Shown here piece by piece: positions 26,329 through 35,405 of a stretch of 64,000 nucleotides of DNA. Position 1 is the first letter of the stretch. Every line of letters begins with the position of its first letter. Below the pieces are notes generated by a model, which made no database searches, had not been told where the DNA came from, and saw only the letters and a program-made list of their open reading frames with translations. Location: contig NZ_BJXJ01000007.1 of the NCBI RefSeq assembly GCF_007990935.1, positions 1-64,000 on the forward strand, given 5' to 3'. This stretch comes from Vibrio sagamiensis NBRC 104589. GTDB taxonomy: Bacteria; Pseudomonadota; Gammaproteobacteria; Enterobacterales; Vibrionaceae. The translations under genes and the position numbers were made by a program.

Positions 26329-26354
26329 GTGTCAGCACAGACTTATGCTGACAC
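26329..26354 (-). terminator. Terminator of the cysteine-desulfhydrase-like gene
   Basis: Perfect 9-bp stem GTGTCAGCA / TGCTGACAC with an 8-nt loop. On the minus strand it is followed by TTTTAA, fitting a short intrinsic terminator about 30 nt after the stop codon. Confidence 0.7.
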
Positions 26355-26386
26355 TAGCTTTTAGCGTGATGATAGATAATTTTAGC

Positions 26387-27466
26387 TCATAATTTTCCTA
26401 GCCCTGCACAGCCTTTGCGTTGTATTTCTGCGAGCATGTCTAAGTAAGGCTGAATATTACCAATGTTATTTTCAACCCAATCCTGGTTGTAATATGTCTC
26501 CAGATAACGTTCTCCAGAATCACACAAAAGGGTGACGATAGAACCGGATTCACCACGCAGCTTCATTTCACAAGCGAGTTGTAGCACCCCAAATAGATTC
26601 GTGCCTGTCGATGGGCCAACTTTTCTGCCGATCAAATCAGATACCCAGTATGCAGTTGCTACGCTAGCGGTATCAGAGATCTTTCGCATTTCATCGACGA
26701 CGCCTGCAATGAAACTTGGTTCAACACGCGGGCGACCAATACCTTCAATACGGCTACTCGCTTCGACTTTGACTTTGGTATTGCCTGATTGAAAATAGTC
26801 GAAGAACACCGAATTATCTGGGTCGACAACACACAGTTTGGTATCGTATTTTTGATAACGAATGAATCGACCTATGGTTGCAGAGGTGCCGCCTGTGCCA
26901 GGGCTCATTACGATCCAAGTAGGAATCGGATACTGTTCTAATTCCATTTGAGTGAAAATAGAGTTGGCAATGTTATTATTTCCGCGCCAGTCCGTTGCTC
27001 GCTCAGCATAGGTGAATTGATCCATGTAGTGGCCATTCAGTTCCTTAGCTAATCGACGTGACTCCGCATAGATTTGATCGGTTCGTTCGACAAGGTGGGC
27101 TTTGCCGCCGTACAGTTCAATTTGTTCGATCTTTTTTCTTGCTGTACTTTTTGGCATGACAGCGATAAAGGGTAAACCCAGTAAGCGGGCAAAATAAGCT
27201 TCTGATACGGCAGTACTACCTGAAGACGACTCAATCACTGTCGTTTCTGGGCCAATCCAACCATTACAAATGGCATACAAAAACAGAGAACGTGCAAGAC
27301 GGTGCTTTAATGATCCGGTAGGGTGAGTGCTTTCATCCTTGAGATAGATATCAATTCCTTCCAGAGAAGGAAGATCAAGCTTGAACAGATGCGTTTCTGC
27401 AGATCGTTGAAAATCCGCTTCGATTTTGCCTATCGCATTATTAATCCAGTTATGGTCGGTACACAT
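26387..27466 (-). CDS. PLP-dependent cysteine synthase-family protein (Cds1-like desulfhydrase)
   Basis: Fold-type II PLP enzyme of 359 residues. The PLP lysine lies in [14 protein letters not shown], the substrate-binding loop in [12 protein letters not shown] and the phosphate-binding glycine loop in [12 protein letters not shown]. The [14 protein letters not shown] form matches the Cds1-type L-cysteine desulfhydrases rather than CysK or CysM. The gene is divergent from an Lrp-type regulator resembling DecR, which in E. coli controls cysteine detoxification, so breakdown of cysteine to sulfide, pyruvate and ammonia is a sensible role. It is probably not part of the adjacent operon, as it has its own terminator. 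Confidence 0.85.
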   Translation of the reverse strand: MCTDHNWINNAIGKIEADFQRSAETHLFKLDLPSLEGIDIYLKDESTHPTGSLKHRLARSLFLYAICNGWIGPETTVIESSSGSTAVSEAYFARLLGLPFIAVMPKSTARKKIEQIELYGGKAHLVERTDQIYAESRRLAKELNGHYMDQFTYAERATDWRGNNNIANSIFTQMELEQYPIPTWIVMSPGTGGTSATIGRFIRYQKYDTKLCVVDPDNSVFFDYFQSGNTKVKVEASSRIEGIGRPRVEPSFIAGVVDEMRKISDTASVATAYWVSDLIGRKVGPSTGTNLFGVLQLACEMKLRGESGSIVTLLCDSGERYLETYYNQDWVENNIGNIQPYLDMLAEIQRKGCAGLGKL

Positions 27467-27614
27467 TAATTACTTCCTCTGAAAAGTAAGGGAAACCCAA
27501 ATAAGAGATTGCCTGGGTATAATCTAACTATAAATCTAGAGAAAAACTTTGCTATGATTACTTGTTGATTAGCCACTTTTGGCAAACTTTTCCATAAAAA
27601 AGGCATTTATTGGT

Positions 27615-28076
27615 ATGGCATTAGATAAAACGGATACAATGTTGCTTTCTCTCCTTCAGGCCGATGGCACCATGTCACTCAATGAACTTGCAGAACGTGT
27701 AAATCTAACAACCACGCCATGCTGGAAACGACTAAAAAAATTGGAAGATGAAGGTTATATTGAAAAGCGTGTTGCTTTACTGAATGCAGAAAAGCTTGAT
27801 CTCTCATTCATTGCATTTGTGCAATTGAAGACTAGCGATCATTCTGAAGATTGGTACCATCTTTTTATGACCACAGTGAGCGAGTTTCCAGAAGTAATGG
27901 AGTTTTATCGCATGGCTGGTGATTATGATTATATGATGAAGGTCGTCGTCAAAGATATGAAGTGTTTCGATGAATTTTACAAACGTTTAGTTAATAGTGT
28001 GAAAGGTCTATCTAATGTAACGTCAACCTTTGCTATGGAGCCAATTAAGTATACCACTGAACTGCCTATTAAGTAG
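27615..28076 (+). CDS. decR: Lrp/AsnC-family regulator, DecR-like
   Basis: Transcription factor of about 153 residues: N-terminal winged helix-turn-helix ([20 protein letters not shown]) and C-terminal RAM ligand-binding domain ([17 protein letters not shown]). [18 protein letters not shown] and [16 protein letters not shown] segments are close to E. coli DecR (YbaO), recalled as the cysteine-responsive activator of cyuAP. The gene order decR - tesB - ybaY - ffs is also partly that of E. coli. The frame reaches a TTG at 27579, but the ATG at 27615 gives the family-typical start MALDKTD. It is divergent from the desulfhydrase-like gene, its probable target. Confidence 0.87.
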   Translation: MALDKTDTMLLSLLQADGTMSLNELAERVNLTTTPCWKRLKKLEDEGYIEKRVALLNAEKLDLSFIAFVQLKTSDHSEDWYHLFMTTVSEFPEVMEFYRMAGDYDYMMKVVVKDMKCFDEFYKRLVNSVKGLSNVTSTFAMEPIKYTTELPIK

Positions 28077-28092
28077 TCCCATATATTGAATC

Positions 28093-28124
28093 ACCAGAGA
28101 AGGTAGCTGAGTACATTCTCTGGT
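28093..28124. terminator. Hairpin between decR and tesB
   Basis: 9-bp perfect stem ACCAGAGAA / TTCTCTGGT, 14-nt loop, in the gap between convergent genes. No long T-run, so a weak terminator for either side. Confidence 0.45.
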
Positions 28125-28153
28125 TGGAGTGGGGCTATTATTGATTAAAGTAA

Positions 28154-29014
28154 TTATTGAGTGGGACGCATCACGCCTTCTTGAACCGCTGTGGCAACTA
28201 AATGACCTTGCTGGTTGTAAAGTTCACCGCGTACTAACCCTCGGCCATTACTGGCTGTTGGGCTTTCAATGGCAAAAAGGAGCCATTGATCCATTCTGAA
28301 AGGGCGATGAAACCAAATTGAATGATCAATGGTTGCGACTTGAAAGTTAGGAGTGAGCAAGGAAACTTGGTGGGGGTGCAAAGCCGTTACCAAGAAACCC
28401 CAATCTGAAGCGTAAGCAAGTAAATACTGATGTATTAAGTGATTATCGGGCATGGCACCATTTGCACGAATCCATAAGTATTGTTTTGGCTCTGCCTTTT
28501 TTGGGTCTAAAGGGTTGATAATGGTGACTGGGCGAGTCTCAATCGGCTTTTCACAGCACACGGTTTTTCTCAATCTTTTCGGTAGAAACTCAGCAATATG
28601 GCTAGCGAGTTCTGTTTCTGATGAAAAGTTTTCAGGGCCGGGGATATCTGGCATCGATCTTTGATGCTCAAAACCTGCTGCTTCACCATGATAAGAGGCA
28701 GTGAGATAAAAAATAGGTCGACCTTTTTGTATTGCTTTTACTCGACGGGTACTAAAGCTTCTACCATCACGTAATTTTTCGACATCATAAATAATTGGTT
28801 TTTCTGGATCTCCAGGGTATAAGAAATAACTATGAAATGAATGCACAGTTCTCGCTTCATCAACGGTATATCTCGCCGCTGAGAGTGCTTGCCCTAAAAC
28901 TTGACCGCCGTAAACTTGCGGCAAGCCCAAGTTCTGACTTTGCCCCCGAAATAAGCCTTCTTCTAGCTTTTCGAGTTTTAGCAAGCAAAGCAATTCTCTC
29001 AATGGTTTACTCAT
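28154..29014 (-). CDS. tesB: Acyl-CoA thioesterase II
   Basis: Cytoplasmic double-hotdog thioesterase of 286 residues, the usual TesB length. It begins [20 protein letters not shown] and contains the typical [14 protein letters not shown] and [11 protein letters not shown] motifs in the first hotdog domain. The second domain has [19 protein letters not shown] and ends VQEGVMRP, which includes the conserved glutamine of the active site. It hydrolyses medium and long acyl-CoAs. It is convergent with decR and next to ybaY, as in enterobacteria. Confidence 0.95.
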   Translation of the reverse strand: MSKPLRELLCLLKLEKLEEGLFRGQSQNLGLPQVYGGQVLGQALSAARYTVDEARTVHSFHSYFLYPGDPEKPIIYDVEKLRDGRSFSTRRVKAIQKGRPIFYLTASYHGEAAGFEHQRSMPDIPGPENFSSETELASHIAEFLPKRLRKTVCCEKPIETRPVTIINPLDPKKAEPKQYLWIRANGAMPDNHLIHQYLLAYASDWGFLVTALHPHQVSLLTPNFQVATIDHSIWFHRPFRMDQWLLFAIESPTASNGRGLVRGELYNQQGHLVATAVQEGVMRPTQ

Positions 29015-29053
29015 GATTTTTCCTCACCGTTATTCGTATTCTTTGTTTATTAT

Positions 29054-29229
29054 TATACCAAGTAATTTCAAGATGCTGCGTTCAGCGAGATGACCTTAGC
29101 TCTAAGGCGCGGCAACGGTATCGAAGATATAGTGGTTCTACATTGAGAACCATTAACAAAGTCTGAAAGTTTAGGTCACTCGCCCTTTGGGAGAGTGTCA
29201 CTGAGTCGAGACACTTTGTCATGAACACA
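29054..29229. repeat. Long Vibrio intergenic repeat element
   Basis: The segment begins TATACCAAGTAATTTCAAGA, related to the left arm of the shorter palindrome, and continues through GTTCAGCGAGATGACC and a GTGTCACTGAGTCGAGACAC stem near its end. It looks like a longer relative of the dispersed Vibrio palindrome. It lies between divergent tesB and ybaY, so both promoters must lie in or beside it. Confidence 0.6.
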
Positions 29230-29243
29230 CGTTGAGGATAAGC

Positions 29244-29714
29244 ATGAAAAAAACAGTAAACATCAACAAAAAAGCAAACATCAAAAAAGTTGCCTTATTG
29301 GCTGCTTCGCTATTTTATGGCGCTACACTTGTCGGTTGTCAGGTGTTACCCACTCACAATGAAGCATCTGCGGAGGTCACTATGAAAATGATTACCGGTA
29401 CCATTACCTACAGAGAGCGTATTGCCCTGCCTGATAACGCGTTGGTGACGGTGACACTTGAAGACGTATCTTTAGCTGATGCACCCGCGGAAGTGTTAGC
29501 ATCACAAAGCTTCACTACCGATGGGCAGCAGGTACCTATGGCGTTTGAATTGAGCTATGACAGTAATGATATTCAGCTTAATCACCGTTACAGCTTGAGA
29601 GCCCGCATTGATGTGGATGATCAACTACGTTTTACCACCGATAGAAATTTTGCTGTGATCACTGACCAACAGAGTACTCATAATGTCGTAATGCGTCTTG
29701 TCAGCATAAGATAA
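29244..29714 (+). CDS. ybaY: YbaY-family lipoprotein
   Basis: Predicted lipoprotein of about 156 residues. A lysine-rich start is followed by a hydrophobic stretch and the lipobox TLVGC, so lipidation is at that cysteine. The mature domain (ITGTITYRERIALPDNALVTVTLEDVS) is the YbaY / DUF333-like beta-sandwich with a type III secretion pilotin-like fold. Start at 29244 is supported by GAGG 6-8 nt upstream; the longer frame from 29232 is not. Its cellular role is not settled. Neighbours tesB and ffs match the E. coli order. Confidence 0.85.
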   Translation: MKKTVNINKKANIKKVALLAASLFYGATLVGCQVLPTHNEASAEVTMKMITGTITYRERIALPDNALVTVTLEDVSLADAPAEVLASQSFTTDGQQVPMAFELSYDSNDIQLNHRYSLRARIDVDDQLRFTTDRNFAVITDQQSTHNVVMRLVSIR

Positions 29715-29985
29715 CCCCCCGATATCATTGAATCGTTGCAGTGTCTGAAAGCCAAGGTCGCCTTAATGAGGGCGACTTAAGGGTATTTGGACGTTAATTA
29801 TCCTGAATATCTTCAATGTGAAGTCCAATTATTGCGTTTCGAGTCTCATTAAAACATTTGGCATACATCTTGTTTGAGTTTTTGCAGCATTATTGCAAAG
29901 ACTTAGGCCAAAAAGTAAACCATACTAAAAGTATTAGCTTTATTTTGCCAAGGAAGAGCATGCTATGAGGTTGCTAGGAGGCACC

Positions 29986-30729
29986 ATGATATATTCGATT
30001 ATTCAATTTTGTTTGACGGCTTTTCTTGTTGTTGTTGGCACTCATGCTCTTAACCTCAGTCATGAAGATCTTCCTGTTTTAGCATTAATCATCCCTGCTT
30101 TATGGGTTATTCCAGATCAGAACCGTACAGGCTTGATACTATTAGGCGCGATGACAGTTTATGGAATGACGTTATCCATACAACCCTTAGCTTTATCGAT
30201 AGCTGTCTTAGTGCTTTTTCCTTTACTTATGGTGGTTTTCTCCAAGCGCAGCTCGCTGGGTGTCCTTATTACGAGTGCCTTGATTGTGGTGACATTAAAA
30301 ATAGGGATCATGGTGACTCAGCATGCCGGAAGGCTTGATGGTTCCGTTTGGGCAACGTGTATACAAATATTGGCCGTAATGGTGATGTGGTGGGCGGCAA
30401 CACATTGGCAGCCAACAAACCAGCGCCGCTGGTGGTCATTATTTTTATTATTGCCTCTTTGGCTGGCGGGATTACATCATGCCGTGCTCTTATCGTTGAG
30501 TTTGATTGGTATTTTGGCAACGGCGGAGACCCTAATGAAAACAAAACAATCAAAACATTGGGGAAAACTGCTCTGCTGGACATTACCTACAATTGGCTTC
30601 GCAACGTTGATTGTAATGCCCAACATTCAGGTGCCAAGTCCAGTGTTTGTGGTTTGGATTTGCTTATTGGGGACCGCTTGGATGACCGATTATATTTTAC
30701 GTAGTGGGGATGAACCCGGCGAGCTTTAG
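29986..30729 (+). CDS. Polytopic inner-membrane protein, unknown function
   Basis: Hydrophobic protein of about 247 residues with roughly eight predicted helices and short loops; the longest is polar (ETLMKTKQSKHWGK). No motif that I recognise. The start at 29986 has a strong AGGAGG four bases upstream and begins directly with a membrane helix (MIYSIIQFCLTAFLVVV); an ATG at 29965 is also open. It lies between ybaY and ffs. It is likely a Vibrio-specific conserved protein. Confidence 0.65.
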   Translation: MIYSIIQFCLTAFLVVVGTHALNLSHEDLPVLALIIPALWVIPDQNRTGLILLGAMTVYGMTLSIQPLALSIAVLVLFPLLMVVFSKRSSLGVLITSALIVVTLKIGIMVTQHAGRLDGSVWATCIQILAVMVMWWAATHWQPTNQRRWWSLFLLLPLWLAGLHHAVLLSLSLIGILATAETLMKTKQSKHWGKLLCWTLPTIGFATLIVMPNIQVPSPVFVVWICLLGTAWMTDYILRSGDEPGEL

Positions 30730-30899
30730 AATCTGGAAATGTCTTAAGTATCTAAGGTATGCCTATAGTCCTAAATTGACGCCGTTTTGTTCAATTAGAA
30801 GTAAAAGAGATAAATAGGCCACTTTTACGCTTGCAATCTGCTCCTTGATACTGAATAATCCCCACATCAGCTGAGACGCGGTCTCGCTAAAAGAATTAT

Positions 30900-31005
30900 G
30901 GGGCCTTGGTCCTCTCGCAACAATAGCTCGTGAACTCGGTCAGGTCCGGAAGGAAGCAGCCGCAGCGAGTGACTTGTGTGCCGGGATGTGGCTGGGGTCC
31001 CACCC
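30900..31005 (+). ncRNA. ffs: 4.5S RNA (bacterial SRP RNA)
   Basis: The RNA component of the signal recognition particle, which binds Ffh to target membrane proteins co-translationally. The apical Ffh-binding hairpin is exact: GGTCAGGTCCGGAAGGAAGC with the GGAA tetraloop and the asymmetric GCAGCC / TGTGCCGGG side. The 5-prime end GGGGCC pairs with the 3-prime GGGTCCCACCC region to close the long stem. Ends are given to within a few bases. An intrinsic terminator follows. Position next to ybaY and tesB matches E. coli. Confidence 0.95.
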
Positions 31006-31010
31006 ATTGA

Positions 31011-31046
31011 AAAGCCTGCAATTTTATTGAAAATTGCAGGCTTTTT
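31011..31046 (+). terminator. Intrinsic terminator of ffs
   Basis: Perfect 14-bp stem AAGCCTGCAATTTT / AAAATTGCAGGCTT with a 4-nt loop (ATTG), then TTT. It begins six bases after the RNA 3-prime end. Confidence 0.9.
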
Positions 31047-31131
31047 CGCTTTATAAACCAAGAAAAATGACAGGCCTGTTTGATTAACAAGCCTCAGTGG
31101 AATTAAACTGATTCACTTGACCGAGCTGAAG

Positions 31132-31419
31132 CTAATCGCAACCGCCACTGTCTCCACCTCCACAGCTATCACCGCCTCCACTATGGGAGCTACCATCACT
31201 GCAATAGGAGTCAAAACCACTTTGTTTGGTGTCATACTCATTAGTTTCAAAATCATGCGTAGACGCCTTATTGGAGTTGAAAGAATTTGTACTTCCAGAG
31301 GTATTTCGAGTACATGCATAAATGAGAGCACTAAAAAGGCCGAGAATAATTGAAATATGCCCATAGCCTGTAATTAATAATAATATACCTATAATTAATA
31401 CAAATTTTAATAATTTCAT
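31132..31419 (-). CDS. Small membrane protein with Gly/Ser/Cys-rich tail
   Basis: Hypothetical protein of 95 residues. Two hydrophobic helices (KLLKFVLIIGILLLITGY and ISIILGLFSALIYAC) are followed by a polar linker and a tail of repeated Gly, Ser, Asp and Cys (SHSGGGDSCGGGDSGGCD). Tails of this type occur on several bacterial membrane proteins of unknown function. GGAATG lies seven bases upstream of the ATG. The reading frame is AT-rich like the next gene, and both look like accessory insertions beside ffs. I give no function. Confidence 0.5.
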   Translation of the reverse strand: MKLLKFVLIIGILLLITGYGHISIILGLFSALIYACTRNTSGSTNSFNSNKASTHDFETNEYDTKQSGFDSYCSDGSSHSGGGDSCGGGDSGGCD

Positions 31420-31708
31420 TATTCATTCCAGAATTCTTGTTTCATTAAGTCAAGTGAAGTTAAACATTCTGGAGCAACATTTTAATAAAAACAATAGTAA
31501 TTATATCGGGTTTCATTAGGTAAATAATGGCGCCAATTGTAGTGGTGAAAAATAGGAGTTTATTTTCTCTCACCTTTAGTTTTTTCTCATAATGAAATAC
31601 TTTAGTTGATGGCAATGTTGAAGTTAAGAATACTTTTCGTCAAAATGATGCGTGAAATAAGTTCTGATTATTTAAAAAAGGATAAACTAAGAGAGGAGAT
31701 AACGTCAT

Positions 31709-32401
31709 ATGGCATTTATAATAAAAGAAACAAAGCTCAAGGTGCTACCCGTAAGTATTGTTAAAGAGGAAGAGTTTTATCAACCTTATCCAGCAAAGGA
31801 TGCTGTTTTATTTGACACTGAAACACTGATTCCAATTGGACTCTTATCATATCGTCAATTTGAAGAGAACAATAATGAGAGCATATTTATAGCCGTTCCT
31901 AATTTACAAGGTATTTTTGATGGTGATTATGCCTTTATAACATATTCATTGACTAACCAAGGATGGAAGCTTGATAATGAATATATCAAAGATACGGATT
32001 ACAAAATTGAAAATAATTACATTGAGTACTATTTAAAGTCCGTATCTTTTTATAACCAGTATAAGTATGTCTCACATCCATCAGAAAATAGTAGTAAAGA
32101 GATCTTGTTTGAACTTGGTGGTCAACCTCCACTAGGTCAGAACTGGGATGCGATGTTATACGATGAAATGGCAGAAAACCCGGAATTAGATCATTACCAT
32201 GATGTTATGGAGGAGGGGGGTGAAGCTGAGTTTGAAAAAATGAGTACCAGAGAAATTACTTACTTTAATGAGGAGCTAGAGAAAGAGTTCATATACATAG
32301 GTATGTTTAGTTTTGACACCTATTTAGGTGGTGGTGGTGAATGCATTGTCTTCTATCAACCAGAACTAAAGAAAGTAATGATCGTTCCTGAGTTTTCTTA
32401 A
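31709..32401 (+). CDS. Hypothetical acidic protein
   Basis: Soluble protein of 230 residues, acidic, with no signal peptide or membrane segment. I do not recognise the family. A segment near residue 145 (FELGGQPPLGQNWD) faintly recalls the GG-x-P motif of DUF1963-type proteins, some of which are predicted immunity proteins, but that is weak. The ATG is preceded by a good GAGGAG site 8 nt away. It is AT-rich and flanked by a LysR gene on the opposite strand. Probably an accessory gene. Confidence 0.6.
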   Translation: MAFIIKETKLKVLPVSIVKEEEFYQPYPAKDAVLFDTETLIPIGLLSYRQFEENNNESIFIAVPNLQGIFDGDYAFITYSLTNQGWKLDNEYIKDTDYKIENNYIEYYLKSVSFYNQYKYVSHPSENSSKEILFELGGQPPLGQNWDAMLYDEMAENPELDHYHDVMEEGGEAEFEKMSTREITYFNEELEKEFIYIGMFSFDTYLGGGGECIVFYQPELKKVMIVPEFS

Positions 32402-32415
32402 TTAAATGGTGGCTG

Positions 32416-33300
32416 TCATTCCTGCCATTTTTCAAAATGCTCAAGTAGGAAATTGATAGCCAATCTTGCTCTTAATGGTAAAAAATGACGATTTTGATAA
32501 ACAATCCAACTGCTATTACCGCTTCCCCAATAAGGCTTAAGAATTGGAATTAAACGACCTGATGAAATGGCATCACCGAAGCTACTTTTGGGCAAGTAGG
32601 CCACACCTAAGCCCTCTGAGCAAGCTTGCAAAACGGTATTCACATTATTGCTTCTCCACCTTCCTTGAACTTTCACGCCATCTAAGGGCTTATTATCTTT
32701 CTCAAATAACCAGATTTCTTGATTAGCGATAATACAATGATGATGCTTTAAATGCTCTGGATGGGTAGGAGAACCATGCTCATCAAGGTAGCTCTGACTC
32801 GCCGCTGCAGCCATTGGCCTGTCGACGAGTTTTCTTGCGACCAAGCCTGAATCATTTAACCTTCCGTAACGGATAGCAAAATCAAAACCATCCTCTATGA
32901 AGTTTATCATATTGGTGTTGAAGTTGATTTCTACCTTGAGATTAGGATGCTGTTTGGCAAACGCCATTAAAGCAGGTGCTACGTGATTTTCAGAGAATGC
33001 CCCAGCAGCACTCACTCTTAAAGTTCCGCTCAATTGTGTTTGTTGTGTTGTCAGTCGCTCATTTGCTTGTTGTAGGCCAATTACCAGTTCTTTGCACTGA
33101 TGGTAATACGCTTGCCCAGCCTCAGTTAAGCTCACCATTCTGGTTGAACGTGCCAACAAGGCAACGCCTAACCGTTTTTCTAATCTAGTCACCTGACGAC
33201 TGACATGACTGGTACTGCAACCTAATTTTTTTGCCGCTGCAGAAAACCCTGAACTCTCTGCAACCATAACAAATTCGTTGATACCCTCAAAACTGTCCAT
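32416..33300 (-). CDS. LysR-family transcriptional regulator
   Basis: Regulator of about 294 residues: N-terminal helix-turn-helix (GFSAAAKKLGCSTSHVSRQVTRLEKRLG) and C-terminal substrate-binding domain. The domain fits the CrgA/AaeR-like subgroup (GFDFAIRYGRLNDSGLVARKL). The ATG at 33300 has AAAGGTGG just upstream; the frame opens at a GTG two codons earlier. It is divergent from a DJ-1/PfpI gene with about 115 bp between, where it would normally bind. The inducer is unknown. Confidence 0.9.
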   Translation of the reverse strand: MDSFEGINEFVMVAESSGFSAAAKKLGCSTSHVSRQVTRLEKRLGVALLARSTRMVSLTEAGQAYYHQCKELVIGLQQANERLTTQQTQLSGTLRVSAAGAFSENHVAPALMAFAKQHPNLKVEINFNTNMINFIEDGFDFAIRYGRLNDSGLVARKLVDRPMAAAASQSYLDEHGSPTHPEHLKHHHCIIANQEIWLFEKDNKPLDGVKVQGRWRSNNVNTVLQACSEGLGVAYLPKSSFGDAISSGRLIPILKPYWGSGNSSWIVYQNRHFLPLRARLAINFLLEHFEKWQE

Positions 33301-33417
33301 AACCACCTTTGCTATATAGCAATAATGTTTTGTTGAATCTGTATATTATCACTTATTTGATTAGCAATTAGTATAGGTATGGTCAAAAAACACACCTAAG
33401 TCAACAAGGAAACCTTT

Positions 33418-34089
33418 ATGAAGAAAGTACTCATCATTGTGACAAACCATGCAACATTGGGTGAAACTGATCAAGCAAATGGAACTTACGCACCAGAGCT
33501 CACTCATGTGCTTAGCGAGCTCCTCGTTGGTGGCTTCGAATATGATATTGCCTCTATTAAAGGAGGTCAGGCTCCATTGTACGGAGTGGAGATTGAAGGT
33601 GATGAGGTCAATACGCGTATCCTAGCGGATGATGATTTTCAGAATCGTATCAACAATACGATTCCAGTATCACAGATTCGGGGTGAGCATTATGATGCGA
33701 TCTTCTATCCGGGTGGTTTTGGTCTTCTTTCTGATCTAGCAAGCAATAGTGATTTCGCAGAAATCTCAGCTAAGCATTATGAAGAAGGTGGTATATTAGC
33801 TTCTGTTTGCCATGGTCCCGCCGCGCTTTTACCGATTACATTAAGTAATGGTGAGAAGCTGCTGGCGTCAAAGTCAGTGACAGGTTTCACTCGTGAGGAA
33901 GAGATTGATTTTGGTACCATCAATGATATTCCGTTCTTACTAGAAGAGTCTCTTGCACGCGCTGCAGCGCGCTACTCTAAAGTTCAACCATGGCAAGAGT
34001 TTGTTATTGTTGATGAACGAGTGATCACAGGTCAAAATCCAACCAGTGCACATGGTGTCGGTAGGGCATTGGTAAAACTATTGGCGTAA
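33418..34089 (+). CDS. DJ-1/PfpI-family protein (type 1 glutamine amidotransferase-like)
   Basis: Cytoplasmic protein of 223 residues with the class I amidotransferase-like fold. The nucleophile elbow cysteine lies in ASVCHGPAALLP with the following histidine, and an upstream glutamate in PELTHVL may complete the acidic part. YPGGFGLLSDL is the typical loop. Relatives are Hsp31-like glyoxalase III or protein-repair enzymes acting on methylglyoxal-type damage. It is divergent from a LysR gene, its probable regulator. A weak inverted repeat (34104-34128) follows. Confidence 0.88.
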   Translation: MKKVLIIVTNHATLGETDQANGTYAPELTHVLSELLVGGFEYDIASIKGGQAPLYGVEIEGDEVNTRILADDDFQNRINNTIPVSQIRGEHYDAIFYPGGFGLLSDLASNSDFAEISAKHYEEGGILASVCHGPAALLPITLSNGEKLLASKSVTGFTREEEIDFGTINDIPFLLEESLARAAARYSKVQPWQEFVIVDERVITGQNPTSAHGVGRALVKLLA

Positions 34090-34244
34090 AAGAACGCCAT
34101 ATCTATCCAGCTCAGCGTGGGCTGGATAATCGTTGCGCTATACTCACTTAGGGTCGACAAAACATCTCACCAAAACGCTTTTCATCAATACCCAGCCATC
34201 GTTGCAAGAATCAGATCAAAAGTTCAAATAGACTCTAAATTCTG

Positions 34245-35405
34245 TTATTCAAGAAACCCAGTTTGTGTGTATATGTCTATCATATAGGGAACTTTATCTT
34301 CATAACCTAAGCTTATTGCTGAATTAAGTAAGCCTCTAGTAAAATAGTATATATCTGAATCAGCACTTGGCTTCCAGTGATTCTTTTCTGCATTAACCAA
34401 CACTTGCATCAGTTCATCAAAAGTAAATATCCCCTCATGAATTAGGGAATAAAAAGCGTAACCGAGTATTTCCGCTGATGTGTGTATGCTGAACTGGTCA
34501 ATATCTTCTTTTCCTTCACTGGTCAATGCTTCTGCTAGGCTTCTGTATTTTGGATCTTTAAAGTTCCTGATGTATGAACGGCAATCAGCATCTTGTTCAG
34601 AAGTGCATTTTACTCGATCCATATTATGAACAAAGTCTACCTGACCAAACTCCTTGTACTGATAATACTCCGCAACAATATCACTAAAGTGCTCTGACCA
34701 TGCATTAACACTATTATGTGAGAAATCCATGTGTTCGAAGGCATGACCAGGCTTTGCCGTGTAAGCATGTGTCAGCTCGTGAATGACGATATCGCTGCTA
34801 GCTCCGTTAGAGTATATATATTCAGAGTTTGTTGTAGGGCTCTTATTACCATCAGAGATTAAAATATGATTTCTAAATTTTTCATAGCCTCCGCCAACTC
34901 TATCTTGTCTGACATATTGCGCATTATCTCCAGCAAAATAATGTGAGATCACCGTGATCTTTTCCTGCATGGGTAATTCACCTGTCATCTTCTGATAAAA
35001 GTCAATAGAGTTGTTCAGTATATACCAAGTATCGTTAATTGGTGAAAAGCTTTGATTTCGATAATCAGGAGTATGGATAATTACTTCTTTATTCCCATCT
35101 GGACATATAAATTTTACAGGTTCACTTGGGTAATAACTTGATGCACCTAATGAGCCACCAGATGAAATGTTCTCCCAACCATTACGAATTTCAAAATACT
35201 GATTAGATAATATGCAAATATCATTGTTTAATTGACTTCTGGTTGCATATAACATTTTGTCTGCCATTTCGGATTGTCCATAAACATACAACCCAGACTT
35301 TATTGTTCCACCTAATCCTAAATAACTGATCTCCTGACCAGAGAAAGCATTACTTGATAATAAAGTAAAAAGGGCAAGAGTCACTTTACTTATTTCTACT
35401 TGCAT
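34245..35405 (-). CDS. Secreted HEXXH zinc metalloprotease (gluzincin-like)
   Basis: Exported protein of about 386 residues. A signal peptide starts at the ATG at 35405 (MQVEISKVTLALFTLLSSNAFS), which has AAGGA 10 nt upstream; the frame is open to 35456. The zinc site is HELTH at residues 209-213, with a downstream AWSEHFSDI in which the glutamate at about 238 is the probable third ligand, as in M4/M36-like gluzincins, though the spacing of 25 is longer than in thermolysin. Four cysteines could form disulfides. I cannot name a subfamily. It is divergent from the large ADP-ribosyltransferase toxin-like gene, sharing an AT-rich 349-bp region, so the two may be co-expressed. Confidence 0.75.
   Translation of the reverse strand: MQVEISKVTLALFTLLSSNAFSGQEISYLGLGGTIKSGLYVYGQSEMADKMLYATRSQLNNDICILSNQYFEIRNGWENISSGGSLGASSYYPSEPVKFICPDGNKEVIIHTPDYRNQSFSPINDTWYILNNSIDFYQKMTGELPMQEKITVISHYFAGDNAQYVRQDRVGGGYEKFRNHILISDGNKSPTTNSEYIYSNGASSDIVIHELTHAYTAKPGHAFEHMDFSHNSVNAWSEHFSDIVAEYYQYKEFGQVDFVHNMDRVKCTSEQDADCRSYIRNFKDPKYRSLAEALTSEGKEDIDQFSIHTSAEILGYAFYSLIHEGIFTFDELMQVLVNAEKNHWKPSADSDIYYFTRGLLNSAISLGYEDKVPYMIDIYTQTGFLE

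Larger units (their letters stand above)
25811..26386. other. Long AT-rich intergenic region upstream of the operon
   Basis: 576 nt without a supported gene. It should hold the promoter of the twelve-gene operon (minus strand) and, at its right end, the terminator of the cysteine-desulfhydrase-like gene. It contains a fourfold 9-bp tandem repeat (26163-26198). The rest is extremely AT-rich with many A and T runs, as expected for silenced or transferred DNA. Confidence 0.6.

Noticed and set aside
26387..27466. PLP enzyme as part of the biosynthetic operon
   Set aside because: It has its own terminator and a 576-bp gap separates it from the operon. Its pairing with decR explains it better, though a supporting role cannot be ruled out.
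31117..31353. Plus-strand frame opposite the Cys/Gly-rich small protein
   Set aside because: It is a Thr/Ile-rich antisense shadow without a ribosome binding site.
34148..34210. A 20-residue minus-strand frame (RWLGIDEKRFGEMFCRP) resembling uracil-DNA glycosylase-family proteins
   Set aside because: It is bounded by stop codons on both sides and too short to call. It may be a gene relic but could be chance.
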